This document shows positions 12,834 through 21,125 of a DNA stretch of 28,773 bases, one piece after another; the stretch's first letter is position 1, and every line of letters starts with the position of its first letter. The stretch is taken from the IMG/VR virus record IMGVR_UViG_3300020057_000121, positions 1 through 28,773 of that record, one strand, 5' to 3'. Under the pieces are notes generated by a model. That model was not told the origin of the DNA. It made no database searches and saw only the letters and a program-made list of their open reading frames with translations. This DNA comes from a virus. The position numbers were made by a program, and so were the translations under genes.

Positions 12834-13066
12834 CAAATAAAGAAATAGCCATGTTAGAACTTAGAGGAGATAGACTTATTTTAATTCAAAAGTTTGGAAA
12901 AATGAATGCTAGTCAGGTTGAGGTTGATGTAACTGGAGTTTGGCACTTTTTCAGGGACTATCAAGAATACTTGAGTACGCCCTTAGACAAACCATCAAAT
13001 AAAAAGAGTGGCAGATTACCAAATTGTGTTGGAGAAAGTTGGGGGCATACTGGGGCTTGTAAGTAA
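12830..13066 (+). CDS. Unknown 78-aa protein
   Basis: The protein starts in ATGA overlap with the HNH-like gene. The central part MNASQVEVDVTGVWHFFRDY is amphipathic; the C-terminus has two Cys (NCVGESWGHTGACK). I recognise no family. It is the last gene of the accessory operon. Confidence 0.5.
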   Translation: MTNKEIAMLELRGDRLILIQKFGKMNASQVEVDVTGVWHFFRDYQEYLSTPLDKPSNKKSGRLPNCVGESWGHTGACK

Positions 13067-13109
13067 CTACCTATATAAATATATGAGAGAAATAAAAGAT
13101 AAGTAAAAA

Positions 13110-13246
13110 TCGCCCTAAGGCGACTTAAACCGGTGAAATGGGGTCCTCCAGCACCTAGATATATATATTTATTGTGTCCTTGTGGGACAAGATAATACTA
13201 GCACATACACAAAGATAGTCAATCTTTTATAACAAGTTATACAAAG
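13110..13246 (+). promoter_or_regulatory. Leader of the late operon with inverted repeats
   Basis: The 225 bases before groEL hold a hairpin TCGCC-CTAA-GGCGA (13110-13123), whose T run lies on the minus side, and an imperfect palindrome CTTTTATAAC-AA-GTTATACAAAG (13224-13246) suited to a dimeric regulator. The A/T-rich stretch up to 13291 may hold the promoter. It is not the CIRCE heat-shock element. Confidence 0.4.
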
Positions 13247-13291
13247 TGTGATAGTATATAAATATAATAATTTTTTAAATAAAATAATAAA

Positions 13292-15004
13292 ATGGCAGAC
13301 ATAACAGAAGTTCTTACTGGTATAGCGGCAAGAAAAAAGATCCTTGCGGGAGTAAATAAGGTTTATGACACAGTAAAACTTACTCTTGGTCCGGAAGGAA
13401 AGAATGCGATCCTCCCTCGAACAGGCAATCGTGGTCCTCGAAATACAAATGATGGTGTGACGATAAGTGAGAATATAAGACTCAAAGATGAACATGAACG
13501 ATTAGCAGCTGATGCTTTTAAAGAAGGCTCTAAAAAGACAAATGAGCTTGTAGGTGATGGCACGACTACAACCGCCGTGATTGCCGGTGATCTTATAAAT
13601 CGAGTGTTTGGTATGATTTCAGAACAAGATGTGCCTTCTGCCAGCCTTATAAGCTCCAAAACTCCTGTTCGTAAAGGTGTCCGGGCGCTGAGACAAGAGA
13701 TGAAAGAAGCTAAAGATTTAGTTATCGCTGAAGTTAAGGCTCAAGCAAAGCTTATTAAAACTCTCGCGGATCTTGAGAAGATCGCTATTATTTCAATAGG
13801 TAAGGAAGATGAGGAAGCCGCTAAGAGTGTTGCAAAGCTTATATGGGAGATTGGTCGAGATGGCGCTGGAAACTTCATGGATAACCACGTGGACGTTACT
13901 GAGGGGTATAAAAGAACTTTGGAGACAGAAGTTATTCGTGGTATGAGATTCCCTTCAAAAGTAGGATCAAAAGCATTTGTAAATAATCCCGCACGATTTG
14001 AAATGATCGTCGAGGATACAGCAGTTTTGATAACTAACTACAAATTGGATAATCCATGGCAGGTGGTTGCTATCCTAGATCGAGTGAAAGTACCAAGGAT
14101 AGCTTTTTTTGCTCCAGACTTTTCTCCGATGGTTATAAAGTCTCTTATTGAAACTACAAAAAATGGTATGGAGTGCTATCCGATAAAATGTCCAGCTCTA
14201 CGAACTGAACAACTAGAAGATCTTGCTGTTTATACCGGCGCAACAGTTATTGATAAGGAAATTGGAAAGAAACTAGAAACAGTCACAGTGACAGACTTAG
14301 GATTTGCTGGTAAAATAGTAGTTAAGGATACCGAAAATCGGGAGGATGCAGTTCTCTTGGGAGGTAGGGGTGAACTAATAAAACGAGGAACAGGAACCTT
14401 GATATCGGAGAGGTGTGACATTCTAAAAAAACAGATTAAAGAATCTAGGAATGATATCACTCGCATTTCACTTGAGAAGCGTATTGCAAGCCTATCATCT
14501 GCTGTTGGAGTCATCCGTGTAGGATCCACAACGAGCGCAGAGGGTCTTTACCTTAAGCTTAAGGTAGAAGATGGTGTCTTTGCTTGTAAGGCGGCACTGG
14601 ATGAGGGTTATGTGGCAGGTGGAGGTCTTTGTTTAAAGAAGATCGCCGACAAGCTTCCACATAACATTCTTACGGAAACTCTTTTAGCACCTTACAATCA
14701 GATCCAAAAGAACGCCGGGGGCAATTTGGAGATAGGAAAGGATGTAGTAGATCCAGCAAAAGTAGTACGTCTTGAAGTTGAACACGGTGTATCAGTTGCT
14801 TCGATGCTTATCACGACAGATATCCTTATCCCTGAGATCCGCGAAAAATCTCCGGTTGAGGGATATGAAGAAATTGCAAAAGCAATCAGAACCTATTCAT
14901 ACTACTGGGCAAAGAAGGAGGGAATGTTAAAAGCTTCTGAGGACGAGGCAGAATCAGATAGGAATAAAGCGTTCGAGTCAGTATTAGATGGCGATAAAGG
15001 ATAA
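13292..15004 (+). CDS. groL: Phage GroEL-type chaperonin
   Basis: The protein has 570 aa, slightly longer than bacterial GroEL. Equatorial ATP motifs are kept: TLGPEGKN (31-38), NDGVT (53-57), GDGTTT (88-93), and later VEDGVFACKAALDEGYVAGGG with the Asp needed for hydrolysis. The intermediate and apical regions are divergent, and the C-terminus lacks the GGM repeats, ending in a charged tail. No groES is visible in the window. Some phage chaperonins are known to work without a co-chaperonin, so a single- or double-ring machine dedicated to virion proteins is plausible. It stands right before terminase and head genes, which supports a late role. Confidence 0.92.
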   Translation: MADITEVLTGIAARKKILAGVNKVYDTVKLTLGPEGKNAILPRTGNRGPRNTNDGVTISENIRLKDEHERLAADAFKEGSKKTNELVGDGTTTTAVIAGDLINRVFGMISEQDVPSASLISSKTPVRKGVRALRQEMKEAKDLVIAEVKAQAKLIKTLADLEKIAIISIGKEDEEAAKSVAKLIWEIGRDGAGNFMDNHVDVTEGYKRTLETEVIRGMRFPSKVGSKAFVNNPARFEMIVEDTAVLITNYKLDNPWQVVAILDRVKVPRIAFFAPDFSPMVIKSLIETTKNGMECYPIKCPALRTEQLEDLAVYTGATVIDKEIGKKLETVTVTDLGFAGKIVVKDTENREDAVLLGGRGELIKRGTGTLISERCDILKKQIKESRNDITRISLEKRIASLSSAVGVIRVGSTTSAEGLYLKLKVEDGVFACKAALDEGYVAGGGLCLKKIADKLPHNILTETLLAPYNQIQKNAGGNLEIGKDVVDPAKVVRLEVEHGVSVASMLITTDILIPEIREKSPVEGYEEIAKAIRTYSYYWAKKEGMLKASEDEAESDRNKAFESVLDGDKG

Positions 15005-15006
15005 AT

Positions 15007-15111
15007 ATGAAATTTTATACCTTTCAAAAGAATTTTATTATAGATATCGGTCGCCACAGTTTTGTTCTCAGTTTTAAAGTTCCGTTTATTAAGCACGGTC
15101 ATAACGTATAA
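15007..15111 (+). CDS. Unknown 34-aa protein
   Basis: The frame MKFYTFQKNFIIDIGRHSFV, 34 aa in all, starts two bases after the GroEL stop and ends five bases before the next small frame. Alternating hydrophobic residues suggest two beta strands. Support is positional only. Confidence 0.45.
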   Translation: MKFYTFQKNFIIDIGRHSFVLSFKVPFIKHGHNV

Positions 15112-15115
15112 ATTT

Positions 15116-15220
15116 ATGCCACAATCAGGAGCCGCTCGAAAGAGTATGATGAAGAAGCCAATGAAGCACGCTAAGAAGATGAAAGTAAAGAAATCAAAGT
15201 CAGGTAAGAAGGGTTACTAA
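15116..15220 (+). CDS. Very basic 34-aa protein
   Basis: MPQSGAARKSMMKKPMKHAK continues with more Lys and ends SGKKGY. About 14 of 34 residues are basic, mostly Lys, suggesting binding to DNA or acidic protein. It lies between groEL and the terminase small subunit, five bases from both neighbours, so it may act in packaging or head assembly. Confidence 0.55.
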   Translation: MPQSGAARKSMMKKPMKHAKKMKVKKSKSGKKGY

Positions 15221-15225
15221 AAGCT

Positions 15226-15834
15226 ATGCCAGTAAAAAGAAAGAAAACAAAAACAAAGTCTCAGATCACGGATGCAGTTTTACCGCATAAAAACAATCCT
15301 TACGGAGCTAATCAATGGGTGGCTGATCCCCGACAACAACTTTTTCTTTCTTATTACTTGAATCCTAAAAGTCCTACATTTTCAATTGCTATACATAGTG
15401 CATTGAAAGCTGGTTTTGCCAAAGAGTATGCTGAAAACATAATGAATTTGATGCCGGACTGGCTAGCGGAAAGACTGGGGAAAATATCCCCTATGCTTTT
15501 AAAAGCTGAAAGAAACCTTAATGAATTACTAGATCTTCCATCTGAAACTCAAGCTATGGGAGCCTTTGGTCCTATATTTAATAAAATTGGTAAAGGAAAA
15601 AATAGTAAAAAAGAGCCTGTTTTTGTACACAACACTGGACTACTTAAAATAAAATCAGATGTATCACAGTTTGTAGCAGAGCGTATTGGTAAATCAAAAT
15701 ATGGTCCAAAGGTCGCTGATACAAGTGTGTTTAATATAGCTATTTTCAATGATGAACAACGAGAAACAATCGCTCGACGAATTATCGCCAGAGGATCTAA
15801 TGGTAATAGAGGGAGCGAAAAACAACCTAGTTGA
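15226..15834 (+). CDS. Terminase small subunit-like protein
   Basis: The protein has 202 aa. A basic N-terminus (MPVKRKKTKTKS) is followed by WVADPRQQLFLSYYLNPKSP and SALKAGFAKEYAENI, the helix-turn-helix region typical of small terminases (..RQ..F...Y......A...AGY). It is immediately followed, with overlap, by the ATPase subunit, the usual order. It would recognise the packaging site on phage DNA and regulate the motor. The C-terminal half, with FVAERIGKSKYG, is probably oligomerisation and large-subunit binding. Confidence 0.75.
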   Translation: MPVKRKKTKTKSQITDAVLPHKNNPYGANQWVADPRQQLFLSYYLNPKSPTFSIAIHSALKAGFAKEYAENIMNLMPDWLAERLGKISPMLLKAERNLNELLDLPSETQAMGAFGPIFNKIGKGKNSKKEPVFVHNTGLLKIKSDVSQFVAERIGKSKYGPKVADTSVFNIAIFNDEQRETIARRIIARGSNGNRGSEKQPS

Positions 15835-17194
15835 TTTTGAGGTCGCTACTGATCCTCGATATAAGCCGAATTGGCATCACGAAAAGATTGCTAAAGAGCT
15901 TGAACACATCGAAGTTTTTGGTGATAGGGATTATAAAATCCTTATTATTACTGTCCCGCCAAGACATGGAAAATCGAAACAATGTTCCATAGACTTTCCT
16001 ACGTGGTACTTGGGACGTAATCCAGAAAAAGAGATTATTATTACATCTTATTCCGCCGAACTAGCTGAAGGATTCGGTGGTAAAGCTCGTGATAAAGTAG
16101 ACACACCTGCCTATAAAAATATATTTAATACACGACTCAAAGAAGATGAAAAAGCCCGTGGTAGGTGGAGTACTAACAAAGGTGGTGGATATGTTGCCGC
16201 CGGAGTAGGTGGTGCTATAACCGGACGTGGTGCTGATATATTGCTTATTGACGATCCAGTTAAAAACAGGGAAGAAGCAGAATCGGCTGTATACAGAGAG
16301 AAAACATACGACTGGTTTACTTCAACGGCTTTCACTCGTCTTTCACCCGGTGGCGTAGTGATTATTATTATGACACGGTGGCACATGGATGATCTTGCCG
16401 GACGAATCCTTGCAGATGAGGATCTTTGTAAAATGACAAAGGTTATCAAATTTCCCGCAGTAGCAATTGAAAATGACGGTATAAGACTAATAGGTGATGC
16501 TTTATGGCCGGAGAGATACACAACCGAAGCCCTTGGAAAGATAAAAGTGGCTATCGGACTTTACGACTTTGCCGCACTTTACCAATGCAATCCAATTCTC
16601 ACTGAGAAACAAGAGTTCAATCCTGATTGGTATGTTGATATCTCAGAAGCTGAGCTGGCTGTAAAATCAACCGCAAGGTATTTAACTGTTGATACGGCCA
16701 TGTCTAAAAAATCACAAGCAGACTTTTGTGGTTTCGTAGATAACGAAGTAGATAAAGAAAACTTTTGGAATCTTCGCGCATGGCGGGCAAAGATTGGTCC
16801 GGAAGAACTTGTGGACTCTCTTTTTGCTCTACAGGAACGCCGGAAGTATTCTTCAATAGGTATTGAACGAACGGCTTATCTCGATGGATTGAAACCATTT
16901 CTTGATTCTGAACAAAGAAAACGCAATAGATTTTTACCTATTATTGAATTGAGTCATAAAGGAACCGCAAAGGAAATTAGAATACGAAGTATCATTCCAA
17001 GATATGCAACAAAATCTGTTCGCCATGTGAAAGGTCAATGCGATGCTCTTGTAGAAGAACAAGCTCAGTTTCCAAATGGTATGCATGATGATGTTCTCGA
17101 TGCCCTCGGGTATCAAGATCAGATAGCTTCAATTATTAAAGGCGGATCAACAACAACCAAGCCAACTTACTCCGGATATAATCGCCGGTCATAA
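15800..17194 (+). CDS. Terminase large subunit
   Basis: The protein has 464 aa from ATG 15800, chosen because AGAGGA lies just upstream; ATG 15749 would add 17 residues and overlap the previous gene by 86 bases. ATPase motifs: Walker A VPPRHGKS (about 52-59), Walker B ILLIDD (147-152), coupling motif MTRWH (191-195). Nuclease motifs: YLTVDTAMSKK (Asp298) and a C-terminal HDDVLDALGY. It powers DNA packaging into the prohead and cuts concatemers. The 60-residue region before Walker A contains the usual adenine-binding helix. Strong call. Confidence 0.93.
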   Translation: MVIEGAKNNLVDFEVATDPRYKPNWHHEKIAKELEHIEVFGDRDYKILIITVPPRHGKSKQCSIDFPTWYLGRNPEKEIIITSYSAELAEGFGGKARDKVDTPAYKNIFNTRLKEDEKARGRWSTNKGGGYVAAGVGGAITGRGADILLIDDPVKNREEAESAVYREKTYDWFTSTAFTRLSPGGVVIIIMTRWHMDDLAGRILADEDLCKMTKVIKFPAVAIENDGIRLIGDALWPERYTTEALGKIKVAIGLYDFAALYQCNPILTEKQEFNPDWYVDISEAELAVKSTARYLTVDTAMSKKSQADFCGFVDNEVDKENFWNLRAWRAKIGPEELVDSLFALQERRKYSSIGIERTAYLDGLKPFLDSEQRKRNRFLPIIELSHKGTAKEIRIRSIIPRYATKSVRHVKGQCDALVEEQAQFPNGMHDDVLDALGYQDQIASIIKGGSTTTKPTYSGYNRRS

Positions 17195-17268
17195 CCTAAT
17201 TTGTTATTTTTATGTTACAATTATATCCAGTCCACATGGTAAGATGTGCTAATTTTTAATAAAATATT

Positions 17269-19218
17269 ATGATTGGCGATACATCATCGGCTAAAGCTGC
17301 TGTTTCTAGTTACACTCCTTCAAAAGAAATTCAAGACTTTACTGCTACTGTTCAAAAAGATTTTTCAGACGGTGTTGAAATACTCAATAGACCATGGACA
17401 GAGCTTAATGATCTCTCAGTTATTGATCGTATGAACCGCGACCAAAGGACTTTTAATGCCTTTGTAGACGAAAATATAGAAGATCCAGCAGAAGCATGGA
17501 AGTGGCGCGGAACACGCTCCAAGGCTCGAAATAAGGCTATTGCCATGCATGCTCAGATCACTGCCGGATACATCATTCCTATGTTCATGGCTCAAAATGA
17601 GAACGATGAAGAAGATCGTTGGTTTTCTGACGCTATGCGTGATATTACAGAGTGGATGGTGAACAACTCAAACTATAAATCTTCATTCCTTATGGCCTCT
17701 ATGGGTATGTTGGTCAATCCAGTAACCTATCTTGGCGGGGAATACGCTCAAGTCTTTCAAACTATTAAAGAGAAAACTGATAAAGGATTCACCTCAAAAG
17801 AAATTATTGACGAAGTCCTGTCAGGTTTTCAAGCTCCAGTATATTCCGCCGATCAGATTCTTATTAAAAACGCTTACGAGCAGAACATCCAGAAGCAAGG
17901 TAACTTAATCAAACGCCGTTTTATAGATAAAAACGAAGCAGAAGCAAAGTATGGAGAACACGAGAATTGGGAATACGTCCAAGCAGGAACCAAATCAATC
18001 TACAGTGCAGATCAAGGACTGTTCTATGATGTTAAAGATGATGAACATCCTTTCCTTGTTGAAGAAGCAACCTATTTAAACCGCCGAAGTGATACAGAAG
18101 TATGTTTCATTGGTGGTATTTATCTTGGTGATAATGATGTAGATAATAATCCTATACGCCATAGAGATAATCGAAACGCTCCAAAGTATAATGTGGTCCC
18201 TTTTGGATATCAAAGAGTTAATGAACACTTCTTTTACTACAAATCATTGATGAACTCTCAGTATTGGGACAATCAATTACTTGATGCTCAATATGAAGTA
18301 GGTATGAACCGGGCATTTCTTGATACAAACATGCCTTTAGCTGTCTCAGGAACCGATAAAGTGGACTCAGATATCATCTTTCCTAACGCTGTTACCGCCT
18401 TTGCCGATAAAGATGTCAAGGTTACTGCTATGCTCCCACAAGCAGATCTTAGTAAGATGTTCGGCGCTATGGCTGTTGTTGAAAAATCAATGGACGAATC
18501 ATCCATTTCAGATGTCACTGGAGGCAATCTTCCACAAGCAAACCAAAAAGCTACAGGTATTGCTATCGCAGAACGTAACGCAAAGGTATTACTTCAAGGC
18601 GTTGGTAAGACTCTAGCCGAATCAATCGTGCAGTACGGTGGACTTATGGCCGATATCGCTATTACTCACCTAAGTATTCCTCAAGTCGAGGAAATTATCG
18701 GTGAACAAAGCAAATTAAAATACCGCTCATTTATCCTAAAGGACAAAACAGTAGGAGGACGTAATGTCTCTAAGGTATTAAAATTCGATAAAACCCTACT
18801 TAGCGCAGAGATGACTGATAAGGAGAAAAAATCAGAAGGATATAAATTACTCGAACAAACAGGTTATCCAGAGAATGATCAGGAGATATACCGAATCAAT
18901 CCAGAGCTTTTCGCGCGCATGAAGTATCTTACAACCGTAGAACCAGAGCGTATGTTCCCTAAGAATGAAGAATTTATGCAAGCGATGTTCTCTCAACTTA
19001 TGACTCAGATGCAAAACAACCCTTATGTGTCTCTTGAAGCACTCACACGCAAGACTTTGTATCAATTCTTACGTGGAGATGCAGATGAGGTTATGCAGAA
19101 GCCTCAAATGACACAACCTATTGATCCGAACAACCCAGAAGTGCCAAATAGTAAGGCTGGTGATAAAGCTGTGACGAAAGGATTATCAGGTGGACTTGCG
19201 AGTGTTGGAATTGCGTAG
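17269..19218 (+). CDS. Portal protein (P22-like)
   Basis: The protein has 649 aa. The length, the early segment RPWTELNDLSVIDRMNRDQRTFNAF, and the late region DVTGGNLPQANQKATGIAIAER are those of P22-type podovirus portals. A C-terminal part with FPKNEEFMQAMFSQLMTQM and a Pro/Gly-rich end follows. It forms the dodecameric ring at one vertex through which DNA enters and to which the neck binds. It follows the terminase after 74 bases of A/T-rich leader. Confidence 0.88.
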   Translation: MIGDTSSAKAAVSSYTPSKEIQDFTATVQKDFSDGVEILNRPWTELNDLSVIDRMNRDQRTFNAFVDENIEDPAEAWKWRGTRSKARNKAIAMHAQITAGYIIPMFMAQNENDEEDRWFSDAMRDITEWMVNNSNYKSSFLMASMGMLVNPVTYLGGEYAQVFQTIKEKTDKGFTSKEIIDEVLSGFQAPVYSADQILIKNAYEQNIQKQGNLIKRRFIDKNEAEAKYGEHENWEYVQAGTKSIYSADQGLFYDVKDDEHPFLVEEATYLNRRSDTEVCFIGGIYLGDNDVDNNPIRHRDNRNAPKYNVVPFGYQRVNEHFFYYKSLMNSQYWDNQLLDAQYEVGMNRAFLDTNMPLAVSGTDKVDSDIIFPNAVTAFADKDVKVTAMLPQADLSKMFGAMAVVEKSMDESSISDVTGGNLPQANQKATGIAIAERNAKVLLQGVGKTLAESIVQYGGLMADIAITHLSIPQVEEIIGEQSKLKYRSFILKDKTVGGRNVSKVLKFDKTLLSAEMTDKEKKSEGYKLLEQTGYPENDQEIYRINPELFARMKYLTTVEPERMFPKNEEFMQAMFSQLMTQMQNNPYVSLEALTRKTLYQFLRGDADEVMQKPQMTQPIDPNNPEVPNSKAGDKAVTKGLSGGLASVGIA

Positions 19219-19251
19219 TAAAATTAGTAGTAAGAAAAATAATTTTTAAAT

Positions 19252-19701
19252 ATGGAAATAAAATCATTCACGTTAGTAGATGCTCAGAAGCTCGATCGAG
19301 CATTAAACGGTACTCCCCGAGGAGATGGTACTACAATTGGAGGTGTAGGAAACGGCGCATATTTTTTAGAAGGAAAATGGATGCGTAATGGTGAAGAGCT
19401 AGAAGAATCAAAAGTAGAAATTCTTGAATCAGCTGTTTTGGCTGAGTATGACAAAGTTGGCGGTCTTATCCGAAAGAATGGTGACAAGGTAAAAACTGGC
19501 TCTTTCTTTGATTTTAAAGGAAAAAAGCCCTTTGATAAACCAAAGGTTTCGTTTGTATATCAAGTAAACGGCAAGTTTATCGAAGTTCCAGAAGGTAAGG
19601 AGCTTCCCGGAGAAGTTAAAGCCGTGAAGATGTTAGAAGAGCAGGATTTGGATACGAATGAGGAAGTTGAAGAAAAGAAGTCAAAGAAGAGTAAAAAATA
19701 A
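19252..19701 (+). CDS. Unknown 149-aa head-region protein
   Basis: The N-terminal two thirds are mixed alpha/beta with LNGTPRGDGTTIGGVGNGAYF, and the end is an acidic then Lys/Ser-rich tail (EEVEEKKSKKSKK). I recognise no family. Its place between portal and scaffold suggests a head-assembly or internal protein. The charged tail could contact DNA or scaffold. Confidence 0.6.
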   Translation: MEIKSFTLVDAQKLDRALNGTPRGDGTTIGGVGNGAYFLEGKWMRNGEELEESKVEILESAVLAEYDKVGGLIRKNGDKVKTGSFFDFKGKKPFDKPKVSFVYQVNGKFIEVPEGKELPGEVKAVKMLEEQDLDTNEEVEEKKSKKSKK

Positions 19702-19704
19702 ACC

Positions 19705-20052
19705 ATGGAATCATCAGAGTAAACAATCTTACAAAAACATCTCGCTCGATTTATAGTCGGTGAAGTATTCAACACTATAACCGAAGAAGATATCTTAAAG
19801 ATTAAAGCTCCGGGTGTTTGGGAACATAAAAGTAAATTACTCAGTCCTGGACAAGTAAAAGCCCTCAAATCAGAGGCGTAGTTGTTTAAAGAATCAGGAT
19901 TGTGGAAAATACTTTTCGCGGAGTTACAGTGGTTAGCCTATAAACGTGGATATGTGGAATCAAAGACGGAAGCAGATCTCATCGCCGGAAAGCTTCTAAC
20001 TTATCTCACAAATGTTATAGACACAAAGTTGAATCGGATGATCGACAATTGA
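19705..20052 (+). pseudogene. Stop-interrupted head-region gene (or readthrough gene)
   Basis: One frame runs 116 codons from ATG 19705 to TGA 20050 with two internal stops: TAA at 19720-19722 (codon 6) and TAG at 19879-19881. The rest is convincingly protein-like: LQKHLARFIVGEVFNTITEE, DILKIKAPGVWEHKSKLLSP, GQVKALKSEA-stop-LFKESG, LWKILFAELQWLAYKRGY, KTEADLIAGKLLTYLTNV. No indel is needed, and both stops are one C-to-T change from Gln codons. Without readthrough only fragments could be made. It lies between two intact virion genes. Decay, sequence error, a non-ATG start after the TAA, or programmed readthrough are all possible. Confidence 0.6.
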
Positions 20053-20071
20053 AAACAGAAAACCGTCACGC

Positions 20072-20136
20072 TTGGTAAGAAGCGAGGGCGGCTCGACGGA
20101 GCGCTTGATCTTGTTGGATGGTCCAACTCTTACCAG
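20072..20136 (+). ncRNA. Possible three-way-junction RNA element
   Basis: TGGTAAGA (20073-20080) pairs with TCTTACCA (20128-20135), enclosing GCTC/GAGC (20091-20102) and GTTGG/CCAAC (20113-20127). It is richer in G+C than its surroundings and is followed by a terminator-like hairpin. It could be an attenuator ahead of the scaffold gene. The same stretch is also an open frame, so chance cannot be excluded. Confidence 0.35.
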
Positions 20137-20170
20137 TTAGACATTCAATACTATCGGGCTATCCGTTAAG

Positions 20171-20194
20171 CCTCCCTCACAAAGGAGGTTTTTT
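20171..20194 (+). terminator. Terminator-like hairpin that also holds a Shine-Dalgarno
   Basis: CCTCC (20171-20175) pairs with GGAGG (20184-20188), followed by TTTTTT. The GGAGG is also the strongest ribosome binding site in the window, six bases before ATG 20195. The element may terminate transcription in part or hide the ribosome site. Confidence 0.6.
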
Positions 20195-20278
20195 ATGTAC
20201 TGGCGAGACCCAGATGCCGTAAGGCTTTATATGATAATAAGTCTACAGATGACTCTAACTCTGATGTCACAATTATGA
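20195..20278 (+). CDS. Leader peptide coupled to scaffold gene (27 aa)
   Basis: MYWRDPDAVRLYMIISLQMT is followed by a few residues and a TGA that overlaps the scaffold ATG (ATGA). AAAGGAGG lies six bases upstream of its start, while the scaffold ATG has no such site, so scaffold translation probably depends on this frame. The neighbouring frame also reads protein-like from 20218, so a frameshift is another option. Confidence 0.5.
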   Translation: MYWRDPDAVRLYMIISLQMTLTLMSQL

Positions 20279-21048
20279 CTGAAGAACAAAAAAAAGCCGA
20301 AACTGCTAAGCTCGAAGCTGCTAAAAAAGCTAAGGAAGATGCAGATGCTACCGCAGCCGCTGCCGAAGATGATGAATCTGAGGAAGAGGATAAGGGAGCT
20401 GACGACGAGGACATTGAAACCCCAGACTATGAAAGTCTACTTAAAGCTGAGCGAGAAGCGCGAGAAAAGGCTGAACAAGCACTCGCAGACAAAAGGTTTA
20501 AAGATTCTGAGCGCAAACGTAAAGGAGATGATGATCAAGACGGTGAAGAGGATGAATCCGATGAGGATGATAAGCCTTTAACTCGAAAGGATCTACAAAA
20601 CCTCCTAGCACGGGAACGCCAAGTTACCCAAAAGGAACTACAAGAAGATAGCATCGTAAAGATAGCTACTGAGTTGTCGGAATCCGAACCGGAAGCCAAG
20701 CTTGTCGCAGAGATATATAAAAATCGCACATGGCCCGCTCATCTTTCACTACGTGAACAGCTTGAGGAAGCACATGCGATAGCTCATCATAAGAAACTAC
20801 AATCCACAAATTCAGAGCTTCGGCGTGCTTTGAAAGCGAAAGGTGTAGCTTCAAACGATGCAGCAAGTTCTCATAAAGATCCACTTGCAGGAACCGCACC
20901 AAAACTATCAACAAATGATGCGGCTTCATACACAAGAGCAGGATTTACGTTTGATACAGCTAGAAAGATCTATAGGAAAAAACTCCCTAACGGAAAGTTT
21001 TACAATAAAGATCCGAAAACTAAGAAAACTTTCATCACAGACAATTAG
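20275..21048 (+). CDS. Head scaffolding protein
   Basis: The protein has 257 aa. The first 110 residues are a highly charged coiled coil with acidic runs (EEDKGADDEDIE and GDDDQDGEEDESDEDD). The middle is helical (RKDLQNLLARERQVTQKELQ), and the C-terminus is basic (FTFDTARKIYRKKLPNGKFY), the part that normally binds the capsid. This composition, size and position directly before the decoration and capsid genes fit a phage scaffold that templates prohead assembly and leaves afterwards. The call is by composition and order, since scaffolds share little sequence. Confidence 0.75.
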   Translation: MTEEQKKAETAKLEAAKKAKEDADATAAAAEDDESEEEDKGADDEDIETPDYESLLKAEREAREKAEQALADKRFKDSERKRKGDDDQDGEEDESDEDDKPLTRKDLQNLLARERQVTQKELQEDSIVKIATELSESEPEAKLVAEIYKNRTWPAHLSLREQLEEAHAIAHHKKLQSTNSELRRALKAKGVASNDAASSHKDPLAGTAPKLSTNDAASYTRAGFTFDTARKIYRKKLPNGKFYNKDPKTKKTFITDN

Positions 21049-21080
21049 TCACTAAAGGGATTACAACGCTTATCAGCAAC

Positions 21081-21102
21081 GATGGTTTATAAAAAAACCA
21101 TC
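21081..21102 (+). other. Intercistronic hairpin
   Basis: GATGGTTT (21081-21088) pairs with AAACCATC (21095-21102) around an A-rich loop, 24 bases before the decoration gene. There is no T tract downstream, so it is more likely an mRNA processing or stability element than a terminator. Confidence 0.5.
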
Positions 21103-21125
21103 AACGTAATTCATATATAAAATCT

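Noticed and set aside
13224-13246. CIRCE heat-shock operator before groEL
   Set aside because: The arms CTTTTATAAC/GTTATACAAAG do not match TTAGCACTC-N9-GAGTGCTAA.
19705-20052. Genome-wide reassignment of TAA/TAG to Gln
   Set aside because: TAA and TAG end many other genes here at sensible places (for example recA with TAA, the 21126 gene with TAG), so recoding cannot be global.
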